Below are positions 25,501 to 32,006 of a stretch of 32,006 bases of DNA, one piece after another (positions within the stretch are counted from its first letter, which is position 1; each line of letters starts with the position of its first letter). Origin of the DNA: Nocardia sp. NRRL S-836 (GTDB lineage: Bacteria > Actinomycetota > Actinomycetes > Mycobacteriales > Pseudonocardiaceae). The notes under the pieces were generated by a model. The model was not told where the DNA came from and did no database searches. It worked only from the letters and a program-made list of their open reading frames with translations. The stretch is from positions 1 through 32,006 of the forward strand of contig NZ_LGDY01000146.1 in the NCBI RefSeq assembly GCF_001279525.1. Reading direction: 5' to 3'. The translations under genes and the position numbers were made by a program.

Positions 25501-26890
25501 GCCGCTCGTTCGCCGCGTCGAGTGCCTCCTGTGCCTTGGCCCTGTCGCCGCGGGCGTCATCGAGAGCGGATCTCATCGTCTTGAGTGAGCGATCCGCCTT
25601 GGCGATCTCGTTCTCCAGCGCTCCGGCCACGAGGGCCTTCGCGGCCTCCGCCCTGCGGACGAGCGGTTGGACCTGATCGGCCGCGTCGAGCAGGGCTTCC
25701 TTAGTCGTGGCCAACCTGGCCTTTGCGATTTCCAGGACGAGATGGTCCTCCACCGCGGCCCAAGCGCGTACCTCAAGACCAGCCGCGTGCACTTCGCCCT
25801 GCGCTTCAGCGAGCCGGGTCTTCGCGGAGCGGACGAGGAAGTCGACGGCGATCCTGCGGTATTCGTCGCGCCGCCTGCGGGCGGCGTCCACACCGCCTTT
25901 CAGATCGGTCAGCCTGCTGCTGAGATCCTCAACCAACCGGGCCGCCTCGTCACGCCTGCCCTGGGCGACTTCCTCTGCCTGGTACAGAGCGCGCTTGAAG
26001 CCTGCGGCACGCACCGATACCCCATCGCGGTTCTTCGAGGCGTTGACCACGGCCTGGTGCGCCTCACCCAGCGCTACGACCTTGGGTGCGGCCGTGGTGC
26101 AGAACTCCTTCTCAGCCTGGTAGACCGGGCGTTTGGCGATCTCGGCGGCGGTGTCGGCGAGCAGCTCGCGCACCGGGGCCACCCGCTGTTTGTCGCCGAC
26201 GAAGCGCAGCAGGTAGCGCACGAACGCACCAGGGGAGTCGATCTCGGCGAACAGCCCGTCGATACCGCCTTCGGCGGCGTTCACCTCGGTGAAGTAGTGG
26301 AACAGGTCGGGGTCGAAGTTGCGCTCGCGCAGCGCGTTGTGCCACTCGCCGATGGTCTGGTCGGCCACCACGGCGTTCACGCCGAGCGCGGCCAGCTCGT
26401 TGATGTGCGACCGGAATCGCTCGCGGTCGTACCTGCCGCTGCTGCGCAGGGTGAACGGCAGGTCGTCGAGGGTCGAGCCTTCCACGGACGGGTCGGGGTG
26501 GACGCACCACCAACTGCGCCGGAGCTTGTCCTTGCCGGGGCCGTTGTAGTCGCGCGGGCGTACCCGGCCATCCCACTCGTAGACGGCGCCGGTCAACAGC
26601 AGGTTGCCGGCCGGATCCGCCCACTCGGCTACCACGTGCGCCGTGTCCTTCGACTGGACCAGATCCTCCAGCGTGCGCTTCTTCGTCCGAGTGGCGAGGA
26701 AGTCGCGCCGGTCGGGCAGGATCAGTGCGAGCAGCAGTGACAGCATCGTGGTCTTGCCCGCACCGTTGCGCAGCCACACGATGGCGTCGCAGGGTTCGCC
26801 GGCCACGTCGGTGAGGTCGACCAACAGGTCGGAGAACCGGTTCTCGGGAACGCCGATGGAGTCCAGATACAGCCGTCGCAGCCGGAACAT
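22559..26890 (-). CDS. jetC: Wadjet system SMC-like ATPase JetC
   Basis: This 1443-residue SMC/MukB-like motor begins MFRLRRLYLDSIGVPENRFS. The Walker A segment WLRNGAGKTTMLSLLLALIL lies at 39-58. A very long, Ala/Glu/Arg-rich coiled coil spans about 300-1230, with a hinge-like region near 700-800 (GVTAHSGWHYLAKHVPADEH). The C-terminal head has the ABC signature MRKWSGGENLTASLVLFCVL around 1323 and Walker B GGVVPLDNPLGKANYLPFLE around 1357, with Asn where many ABC ATPases have Glu. The ATG shares its A with the jetB stop (TGATG). The ATPase drives loop extrusion on plasmid DNA. Confidence 0.92.
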   Translation of the reverse strand: MFRLRRLYLDSIGVPENRFSDLLVDLTDVAGEPCDAIVWLRNGAGKTTMLSLLLALILPDRRDFLATRTKKRTLEDLVQSKDTAHVVAEWADPAGNLLLTGAVYEWDGRVRPRDYNGPGKDKLRRSWWCVHPDPSVEGSTLDDLPFTLRSSGRYDRERFRSHINELAALGVNAVVADQTIGEWHNALRERNFDPDLFHYFTEVNAAEGGIDGLFAEIDSPGAFVRYLLRFVGDKQRVAPVRELLADTAAEIAKRPVYQAEKEFCTTAAPKVVALGEAHQAVVNASKNRDGVSVRAAGFKRALYQAEEVAQGRRDEAARLVEDLSSRLTDLKGGVDAARRRRDEYRRIAVDFLVRSAKTRLAEAQGEVHAAGLEVRAWAAVEDHLVLEIAKARLATTKEALLDAADQVQPLVRRAEAAKALVAGALENEIAKADRSLKTMRSALDDARGDRAKAQEALDAANERLAELKSEEDSLHDHIARFQAEKQQLVTEGIITRDESIDAAEARWREEERAARQDVERLRAAQVAALEEISAGEKRLALARTGTTKARDVHQPLAEDLRRLTRRAAELADDARLRELLQIDLVDLAHGVDDVLDALAGAVAAAELQAITVREELARDERAILGLEQTDLLPPRPEVEKVLHELNRLGVTAHSGWHYLAKHVPADEHAAVIAQLPDVVDGVVVYGDPSGAAAEVTTAVEDVVVLAPATAFVNREAPRVVLGPARAQHDPDAASAELERRRGRHTADGELLARLSEQRGHDATRIARIEAFVGELPADGIDGLRERTVAAESALAQASVHEDTVSEELRTTRERADEASGLLADRREQLARIGAVLPRVAVLAAGERDVVEPAKARLAAIPDERSETAAQAGRAHQRREDAAQIIERLVTDIRELDRRRTEWTGRREGLPRPATPTDLALEAAEAVHAEAQRQLREEFPERELRRAVEDAEREVVQVGRAWNTHPEEVQRSALELVASEASADHDLRARAAARAAERLERANQAVGAARTDLDTARRKQAEAPVSKLRGTDEIEQPTDQEHAERLAAAAEAEASEGQLRLGQTEKDRDAAADAVRKAETRAGLLRDQADKLRQVAAADQPSGTMPDNDEETRAVVGHLVAELEKVQEAYVAADRARAVAVHDLRTWAGQDRFAAVAEDEHGQAVHRLREMFRGEHVIERVAALAGELAFDLETREKAIAQQLEQVATHKNNVVVRLSDLVADALALLNRASALSELPEGIGRWEHRKFLVVEARNRPNRDQVVLRVGELVDRMVRSGRIELDAVELLWRATEASVVEGFKATVLKPSPDQPIGRTPVEEMRKWSGGENLTASLVLFCVLARLRAEQRTGAKAGSAGGVVPLDNPLGKANYLPFLELQRKVARANGVQLVFWTGIGDLGAVTTFPRIAAMHKRSSTTREGRAYVQVDDNNSQVVDVVSAVRHEP

Positions 26891-27624
26891 CAGTCGCTCT
26901 CCTGCCCGGAGCCGCGTGCCAGGGCCGCGAACACCAACGATTCGGTCGTCTCGGCCAGCCCCACCCGGAACCGGTCGTTGAGCATGTACGCCTTGCCCCG
27001 CTCGTCGTCGAGGGAGGGCTCCCGCCGGGCCCGCCCCGTCGTGACCAGGAATTCGAGAGTGCGGATCACGTAGTCGCGACGGCAGTCGCGCTTGAGACCG
27101 CCGTTCTGGGCCGGCAGCACCTCCGGCAGGTCCTGCCACATCCGTGCGGCTTCACCGAGCTGCCCGTCCAACTCGTCCTCGACGTCGGCTGCGGCCTCGA
27201 CGACCGCGGCGATGTTGCGGTCGAGGAAGCGCTCCAGTTCCACCGGGCGGACGGTCGGGCTGCCGGCCTCGATCAACGCTTCACCGTTCGGGTAGGCGAA
27301 GGCCGCGACAGCCACCAGCACGAGGCCGAAGCAACGCCGGTCTTGGAGCCGGTTCTGGCCGGTGCGGACAGGCAGACCGGAGTTCTCCAGGGTGACCGCG
27401 AACGGACCATCTCCGCGTCCGGACACGAGCAGGCCCAGAGGTGTGGGCTGTCGCAGGTCCAGGCCGAGGCCGTCGGCGACGCGCGACACGATCTCGGCGA
27501 ACCCGGTGTCCGTCACGTAGCGGTCCAGCAGCGCGCGGTACGGACTGCCCGTCGTCGGCCGTTCCTTTGGACCGAGCGCGAGTCGGATGAGCAGCGCGGC
27601 ATTAGTCACGTCGGCGAGGTTCAT
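26890..27624 (-). CDS. jetB: Wadjet system KITE subunit JetB
   Basis: This 244-residue protein corresponds to the MukE/MksE-like winged-helix partner of the condensin complex. The assignment rests mainly on its place between jetA and jetC and on its size. Visible segments are MNLADVTNAALLIRLALGPK, DRRCFGLVLVAVAAFAYPNG, a central EVEDELDGQL-type acidic helix and the C-terminal winged-helix-like RDYVIRTLEFLVTTGRARRE. The ATG overlaps the jetA stop as ATGA (27624-27621), and its own stop overlaps jetC. All three genes must be translated as one coupled unit. Confidence 0.85.
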   Translation of the reverse strand: MNLADVTNAALLIRLALGPKERPTTGSPYRALLDRYVTDTGFAEIVSRVADGLGLDLRQPTPLGLLVSGRGDGPFAVTLENSGLPVRTGQNRLQDRRCFGLVLVAVAAFAYPNGEALIEAGSPTVRPVELERFLDRNIAAVVEAAADVEDELDGQLGEAARMWQDLPEVLPAQNGGLKRDCRRDYVIRTLEFLVTTGRARREPSLDDERGKAYMLNDRFRVGLAETTESLVFAALARGSGQESD

Positions 27625-29126
27625 GCGGCTCCACTCGCATCGAGGTCCATCCGGTCGAGCGCCACCGATGTGGCGAGCACGAGGTCGGGACCGCGGTAGC
27701 GGTCGTCCACCAGGGAGATGCCTTGGTCGAGTGCGACCAAGGGAGCCAGAGCGGCTGCGAGGTCTTCACTGCGCGGCCGGTCGTCGGGCGCGGTGTCGTC
27801 TCCCGTGACGAACACCCACAGCGAAGCCCCCCACACCACGTCCAGCAACCGGAGCGGGTCGTCGACCTCCGCCGCCCGGGAACGTGCGACGGCGAGCAGC
27901 TCGGACAGCCGCGTCGGGCGGTGCGCCGCCGAAGCGAGGATGTCAGCCGCACACCTGGCCACGTCGTCGGGAACCGAGTCGCCGACGGCGTCGCCGAGAT
28001 CACCGGGATCGTCGACCTCCGGGTCAGGTTGTTCCCGGATCGCCGGAGCGCGCAGCAGCACGGAGCACAGTTCGTCGAGCCCCCAGCAGGACGGGACAAC
28101 AGGTGGTGCGACGCCCGCCGCCAGCTCGTGCGTGGAAAGCGCGAACGAGTCGTCGTCCGCGGTGAGAAGTGGCCGCAGCACGTCTCGCGCAAGGTCGATC
28201 GCCGCCGCGAGGCCACGCGGCTGGAACCGCTGAACCTCTTGAGCGGCGAGAAACACCGGAATCGCCCGTTGGACGTACCGCTCCAGCCGCAACCACACGT
28301 CCTCGCCGCGCCTGACCTCGCGCACGATCTCCCGGCACGTGTCCCGTGCCGCCGGGTTTGCGCTGGACCGCTCGGCCAGGTCGCGAAGCTGTCGATCGCG
28401 TTCGAGCTGCGTCGACAGCTGGGCCAAAACGTCCGTCAGCCATGTCGGCATCTCGCCGCGCCAGTCCACAGCCCGGATGTCGCGACGGGTGTCCTCCAGC
28501 CGTTCCCGCAAGCTCGCCGACAGTCCCTGGGCCGTCCTGGTCGCCTGCCGCGACGACGCGAGCGCCTTGGCGAATTCGCCCGCCTTCATCTGGATCTCGA
28601 CCATCAGCTTGAGCGCCAGGGCACGGTCGGCGAGGTCGGTGTTGAGCGCTTGCAGGTAGAGCACGATCGCCTGATCGGTGGCCGTGATGGCAGCACCCTC
28701 ATCACCGTCGGTCAGGCGCAACAGCCGGAAGCGGAACGCCTCGGCCCGCTCACCGGTCTCGTCGTCGGCGGCGGGCTCCACCCACGTCGCCTGATGCGGT
28801 CGACCATCGTTCAGCACGGTGCCCAGCACCAACTTCGCCACCTTGGCCCACGGGCGACGGGGGTCGGACGGGTTCATCCGCCTCGCCACCTGCGTCAGGT
28901 GGTCCACCACGGCGGCCGGACTGACGGAGCCGTCGAGGCTGGCCTGGTTGAGCACGACGTAGTCGATCAACCGAAGGGCTAGTTGAGCCAAGTCGTAGCC
29001 GCGGTGCTCGAAATCCGCCCTAGGAGCGGCGCGGTTGAGGAGCTCGAATACGGGACCCAGCAGCTGCAATGTCTGCCATCGCCCGTGCAGCTCCGTGGTC
29101 AAGCGGGCATCGGACGGTCGACTCAT
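27621..29126 (-). CDS. jetA: Wadjet system kleisin subunit JetA
   Basis: This 501-residue first gene of the operon corresponds to the kleisin that bridges the JetC heads. It is largely alpha-helical. It opens MSRPSDARLTTELHGRWQTL and contains AQLALRLIDYVVLNQASLDG (winged-helix-like N-terminal domain), ALALKLMVEIQMKAGEFAKA, a long coiled stretch (LRERLEDTRRDI) and a C-terminal domain with LLDVVWGASLWVFVTGDD. Assignment is by operon order and general character; the kleisin fold is not provable by eye. The start ATG has GGAG only one nucleotide away, which is unusually close. Confidence 0.85.
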   Translation of the reverse strand: MSRPSDARLTTELHGRWQTLQLLGPVFELLNRAAPRADFEHRGYDLAQLALRLIDYVVLNQASLDGSVSPAAVVDHLTQVARRMNPSDPRRPWAKVAKLVLGTVLNDGRPHQATWVEPAADDETGERAEAFRFRLLRLTDGDEGAAITATDQAIVLYLQALNTDLADRALALKLMVEIQMKAGEFAKALASSRQATRTAQGLSASLRERLEDTRRDIRAVDWRGEMPTWLTDVLAQLSTQLERDRQLRDLAERSSANPAARDTCREIVREVRRGEDVWLRLERYVQRAIPVFLAAQEVQRFQPRGLAAAIDLARDVLRPLLTADDDSFALSTHELAAGVAPPVVPSCWGLDELCSVLLRAPAIREQPDPEVDDPGDLGDAVGDSVPDDVARCAADILASAAHRPTRLSELLAVARSRAAEVDDPLRLLDVVWGASLWVFVTGDDTAPDDRPRSEDLAAALAPLVALDQGISLVDDRYRGPDLVLATSVALDRMDLDASGAA

Positions 29127-29475
29127 GCTCCACGGGTTCCGTTCATGCCGGACGTCGCTTTTGACTGGTCACGTCGCCCACCGTGCCAAGCGCGTTACAA
29201 GGGACCAGATTGCACAGCAGCGCAGGGGGATCCGCAGCGGTCATCGGACGCCTCGTGGTCGATCGCGATCTGAATTGAATTGTTGCCTCGCACTGATGAT
29301 CCAGTCTTGTCGGACTGTTCGGCTCGAGTGTCCAGCTTTTGTCAAGCAACTGACCAATCCGTGCGCGTTGGAGGTCCACTATCGCGGGCCCCTGCGGCAG
29401 CGGCACACGGCGATGCACAGCTGCTGAAAAGCAACAGTTCAGCGGCTTGTCTCGCCCAACGCAGGTAGCGATCTC
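29127..29475. other. Intergenic region upstream of the Wadjet operon
   Basis: The part adjoining 29127 must contain the minus-strand jetA promoter. The AT-richer patch at 29265-29285 (gatctgaattgaattgttgc on plus) is the best place for it, but no clean hexamer pair stands out. The rest holds no gene I can recognise on either strand. Confidence 0.4.
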
Positions 29476-29640
29476 ATGGACATCTTCGTGGCCTCGCTCA
29501 TGTCCCCGGCGGACGACACTCTGCGGGGGCGGCAGATCCTCCTTGACCGCCAGCTATGGCATATGTGCTTCGCCGCGGTCGATGACGTGCCGGGGACCAC
29601 ACGCACACCTTGGCGGGCTGTGACCTCACGCTCATCGGCT
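29476..29640 (+). pseudogene. Possible alpha/beta-hydrolase scrap
   Basis: A forward frame starting at ATG 29476 reads GRQILLDRQLWHMCFAAVDD followed by VPG. It recalls the WHF-x-FH-x-V-PDLPE segment of epoxide-hydrolase-like alpha/beta hydrolases. Nothing of the catalytic triad is present, and the frame then runs into unrelated sequence. This is a weak assignment. Confidence 0.25.
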
Positions 29641-29647
29641 TCAGCAG

Positions 29648-29857
29648 CGGCTCGTGGTGTTCGGCGCAATGGCCTCCCCCACCCTCGAGATCAGCTCGGG
29701 CGACGTGATCTTCAAGCAGGTGACCATCATCGGCTTCTGAGGCAGCAAGGTCGCTCACCCTGCGGTCGAACACGTCTACCCGCTGAGGGAGATCGCCGAC
29801 GCCGCACGCGGCAACGGCGCCCCCGGCCGGAAGGGCAAGATCCTCCTGCGTCCCTGA
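29648..29857 (+). pseudogene. 3' remnant of a zinc-type MDR dehydrogenase/quinone reductase
   Basis: The frame reads RLVVFGAMASPTLEISSGDV and IFKQVTIIGF, then an in-frame TGA at 29738-29740 where relatives have Trp (GFWGSK). It continues GSKV, lacks roughly 25 residues, and resumes VEHVYPLREIADAARGNGAP with GRKGKILLRP and a stop. This is the C-terminal end of the medium-chain dehydrogenase/reductase family. One stop codon and one in-frame deletion show it is dead. The NAD(P)-binding domain is missing. Confidence 0.75.
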
Positions 29858-29864
29858 CAGGTCC

Positions 29865-29894
29865 GGACCGCGTGCCGTGGACGGCACGCGGTCC
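29865..29894. terminator. Bidirectional hairpin terminator
   Basis: A 13-bp perfect stem starting ggaccgcgtgccg (29865-29877) pairs with 29882-29894 around a 4-nt loop. It lies between the convergent 3' ends of the dehydrogenase remnant (29857) and the PKS remnant (29908), so it could serve both. Confidence 0.75.
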
Positions 29895-29907
29895 GCGCTG
29901 GAACCCG

Positions 29908-30303
29908 TCAACGCCCCGTGCTCCGGGCTCCTTCCGCCATCGCGCTGAGGTAGCGGGTCAGAGCCGCCGGCGTGGGATGGGTCCAGAGGATGGCGGCGGG
30001 TAGCTCGATTCCGGTGCTCTGCTGCAGCTTGCCCCGGATGGCGATGCCCATGACCGAGTCCAGGCCGATGTCCGAGAACGGCCGTTCGGGCTCGATCCGG
30101 TGCTCCGGCACACCGGTTTCGGCCGCCACCACGCTCCGGATCACGGCCATCGCCGCGTCGGACACCTCGTCGGCAGGCAGATCCCGCAGCAGGGTGATCG
30201 GCTCCGCCGCCGATCCCTCGCGCGACTTGCCGTTCCGCGGATCGCGGACGTGTTCGAACAGCGCGTGACGTCCTCCTGGTGGCGGTGTGGTCGGCCTGAC
30301 CAC
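29908..30303 (-). pseudogene. 3' end of a modular type I polyketide synthase (ACP domain)
   Basis: The minus strand encodes a carrier domain: AAMAVIRSVVAAETGVPEHR, then PFSDIGLDSVMGIAIRGKLQ, where the Ser of GLDS is the phosphopantetheine site, followed by PAAILWTHPTPAALTRYLSA and a stop at 29908. This is the ACP and tail of a PKS. Upstream sequence becomes unrelated near 30300 and then meets an integrase-type transposase, so the rest of the synthase is missing. The ACP sequence itself looks intact, but without the other domains it has no known role. The GTG that opens the frame at 30303 is probably not a real start. Confidence 0.8.
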
Positions 30304-30349
30304 CCGCGCTCAGGCTGTGGTCGTGGCCTACGAGAGCGGACTGGTCGTT

Positions 30350-31117
30350 CCTGGCTCTGATACTCATGGATGACTCCGCCGAGACGGCCGTGTCGATCTA
30401 TGGTGAGGCGTTCGATCTGGTCGGGTTCAAGTGGCTGGGGCCGGACTCGCAGGGGTGCTGCGGCGTCGAGTGATCGGTGGGTGCGGTGCTCGTTGTAGTG
30501 CCGCTCGTACTCGCGCAGCGCGTGCCGTAGGTGGGCCTGATTCCAGATCAGCGTGCGGTCCAGCAGTTCGGCGCGAAGTGTCTTGGCCCAGCGTTCGATG
30601 ATGGAGTTCATGCGGGCATCCGGACACCGGTTAGTACCGTCGCAATCCCCGCGGAACCGAGGACATCCTCGATCAACGCGGGATGTTTGGCGTCTCGATC
30701 ACGGATGAGAAGCCTGACCCGCGCGGCGTATCCGGTGTCCTCGCGGTCCATGAGCAAGTTGCGGACAGCCTGGCTGACCCATGCGTGGGTGGGGTGCGCG
30801 GTGGTGCCGACTACCCAGGCACGCCGGCGGGCGTGGTGGATGGCGGCGAGAATGTACTGGCGCTGACCGGTCAGCGTGACCGTTTCAACGAAGTCCATCG
30901 CCAGGATCGCCTCCGCCTGCGAGCGCAGGAAGTCGGCCCAGGTAACGGTTGTCCGGCGCGGGGCCGGATCGACGCCGGCGGTCTTGAGGATCTCCCACAC
31001 GTTCGACGCGGCGATCGCGACACCGAGCAGCGCAAGTTCGCGTGGATGCGTCGATACCCCCACGAGGGGTTCTCGCCTGCCAGACGCAGGACGAGACGGC
31101 GGATCGAAGCGACAGTG
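30350..31117 (-). pseudogene. Integrase-core (rve) transposase, truncated with two frameshifts
   Basis: Pieces read in order on the minus strand are HTVASIRRLVLRLAGENPSW with GYRRIHAN, then (after a frame change near 31041) ELALLGVAIAASNVWEILKT, TVTWADFLRSQAEAILAMDF (first catalytic Asp), TAHPTHAWVSQAVRNLLMDR and VRLLIRDRDAKHPALIEDVL. A second frame change at about 30612 gives MNSIIERWAKTLRAELLDRT, LRHALREYERHYNEHRTHRS and RLGGVIHEYQ. Both shifts fit the loss of one base (gcggaac to gcgaac, ccccgc to cccgc). The N-terminus is cut off where the IS3 element begins. Confidence 0.82.
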
Positions 31118-31182
31118 TGAGGTTCCCCCGGTAGCTCGGAGACTTTCAAGCATGGTCCGATAGGACCTGAAGGGAGTCGTCC

Positions 31183-31510
31183 GTGGCAGCACCGAAGAAG
31201 TACCCCGACGAGCTGAGGGCTCGAGCGGTCCGCCTGTATCGGGAGTCGGATCCGAAGCCGGTGATCCGGCGGCTGGCCGAGCAGCTCGGGGTGCATCACG
31301 AAGCACTGCGTAACTGGATCCGGCAGGACGAGGCCGATCGCGGCGAGCGGGACTCGCGGCGAGCGGGACGACCGGCCCACGACCAGCGAGTCGGAGGAGC
31401 TGCGCCGGCTGCGGCGGGAGAACGCGGAACTAAAGCGCGCCAACGAGATCCTCAAAGCCGCGAGTGCTTTTTTCGCCTCGGAACTCGACCCGGCCCGGCG
31501 ACGGTCGTGA
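31183..31510 (+). pseudogene. IS3-family OrfA broken by a 16-bp tandem duplication
   Basis: A GTG start with AGGGAG 6 nt upstream gives AAPKKYPDELRARAVRLYRE, LAEQLGVHHEALRNWIRQDE (helix-turn-helix). A 16-bp unit, 31338-31353, is repeated exactly at 31354-31369 and throws the frame. Removing one copy restores ESEELRRLRRENAELKRANE (leucine zipper) and ILKAASAFFASELDPARRRS before TGA at 31508-31510. The normal -1 slippery heptamer T TTT TTC is present near 31467-31473. With the duplication, neither OrfA nor the OrfAB fusion can be made. Confidence 0.85.
31338..31369 (+). repeat. Exact 16-bp tandem duplication
   Basis: The unit tcgcggcgagcgggac occurs twice back to back. It lies inside orfA of the IS3 element and is not a multiple of three, so it frameshifts the gene. 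Confidence 0.95.
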
Positions 31511-32006
31511 AGCTTGTTGCGCAGCTTCGCGGCCGCTTCGGGGTCGAGCCCATCCTCCGGGTCCTCGGTATCGCCTCTTCCACCTACTACGGCTGGGTCC
31601 AGCGCCAGGCAGACCCGTCACCGCGGCAGCGTCAGGACGAGGAGTTGGTGGCCGAGATCGTGGACATCCACACCACCTCCGGCGGCACCTACGGCAGCCC
31701 ACGGGTGCACGCGACGCTGCGCCGCCGCGGGATCAGGGTGTCGCGCAAACGAGTCGAGCGGCTGATGCGCGGCCACGAGCTGCAGGGCGCGTTCCTGCGC
31801 AAGAAATGGCGAACACCCTCGACCCGCCGCGATCCACGAGCCACACCGGCGCCGGACCTGGTCAACCGGGACTTCACCGCCCCGGCCCCGGACCGGCTGT
31901 GGGTCGCCGACGCCACCCGCATCCCCACCGGCGAGGGCGTGTTCTGGCTGGCCGCGGTCCGTGACGCCTTCTCCAACCGGATCGTGGGCTGGAAGACCAG
32001 CGACCG
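31507..32006 (+). CDS. IS3-family transposase OrfB, truncated by the window end
   Basis: The frame begins around GTG 31507, overlapping the orfA stop in the -1 frame, and stays open to the end. It reads VAQLRGRFGVEPILRVLGIA, SSTYYGWVQRQ, EIVDIHTTSGGTYGSPRVHA, RRGIRVSRKRVERLMRGHEL and TAPAPDRLWVADATRIPTGE, which holds the first catalytic Asp of the DDE triad. The other two acidic residues lie beyond the window. It would normally be produced as a frameshift fusion with OrfA. Confidence 0.9.
   Translation, partial: MKLVAQLRGRFGVEPILRVLGIASSTYYGWVQRQADPSPRQRQDEELVAEIVDIHTTSGGTYGSPRVHATLRRRGIRVSRKRVERLMRGHELQGAFLRKKWRTPSTRRDPRATPAPDLVNRDFTAPAPDRLWVADATRIPTGEGVFWLAAVRDAFSNRIVGWKTSD

Larger units (their letters stand above)
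31118..32006 (+). mobile_element. IS3-family insertion sequence, left end to window edge
   Basis: The element probably starts at TGAGGTTCCCCCGG (31118 on), just where the integrase remnant loses similarity. It contains orfA and orfB in the usual overlapping arrangement. The right end is outside the window, so the inverted repeat and target duplication cannot be checked. Confidence 0.75.

Noticed and set aside
26377..26777. Minus-strand alternative frame inside jetC with Arg-rich translation
   Set aside because: It overlaps the jetC head domain in another frame and has no features.
1..32006. tRNA, rRNA or riboswitch genes
   Set aside because: I scanned for cloverleaf-like GGTTCGA/TTC arms and known riboswitch-like conserved boxes and saw none that were convincing. 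A tRNAscan or Infernal run would be decisive.

Overview
The window is high-GC DNA with pervasive GTG/TTG starts and short Shine-Dalgarno sites, typical of a filamentous actinomycete. A SARP/AfsR regulator, a GsmA-type spore wall hydrolase, a polyketide synthase remnant and actinobacterial insertion sequences agree with this. A Pseudonocardiales-like host (Saccharothrix/Lentzea/Actinosynnema type) is my guess, not something the sequence proves.

Layout. (1) 1-1012: a decayed IS5-family element and an unassigned remnant. (2) 1180-7690: an intact organosulfur module. A LysR regulator is followed by a short, probably leaderless, Cys-containing leader peptide and then sfnG, a DszC-like monooxygenase, sfnB, an FMN reductase and ssuD. 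Together they would desulfonate dimethyl sulfone and alkanesulfonates using FMNH2. (3) 7740-9027: an integrase N-terminal scrap and a likely phosphorothioate-DNA-dependent type IV restriction endonuclease (SBD-HNH). (4) 9392-18907: a large SARP-NB-ARC-TPR regulator, frameshifted near 11930, then three secreted proteins. These are a GH73 glucosaminidase (GsmA-like), a CHAP amidase/endopeptidase and a GH172 (DUF2961) glycosidase. All three carry six copies' worth of nearly the same 52-residue FG-GAP/VCBS-like repeat, and a strong hairpin terminator closes the block. (5) 18925-21295: a scar zone on the minus strand with a frameshifted membrane protein, a cold-shock gene with a stop right after its start, a perfect 44-nt palindrome, an AAA-ATPase C-terminal remnant, and a two-frameshift 2-TM protein resembling TRADD-N-associated membrane proteins. 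(6) 21514-29126: a complete four-gene Wadjet (JetABCD) plasmid-defence operon on the minus strand, with translationally coupled genes. (7) 29476-32006: a remnant of an MDR dehydrogenase, the 3' end of a type I PKS (ACP domain), a broken integrase, and an IS3-family element whose orfA carries a 16-bp tandem duplication; the window ends inside its orfB.

How it fits together. The sulfur block reads as one sulfate-starvation regulon, probably with cysteine-sensing attenuation. The SARP plus lytic-enzyme block looks like a cell-wall remodelling or wall-attack set sharing one targeting or binding propeller. The right half is a defence island flanked by mobile-element debris. Many broken genes are explained by one- or two-base indels, so either real decay or consensus errors in the assembly must be considered for each.
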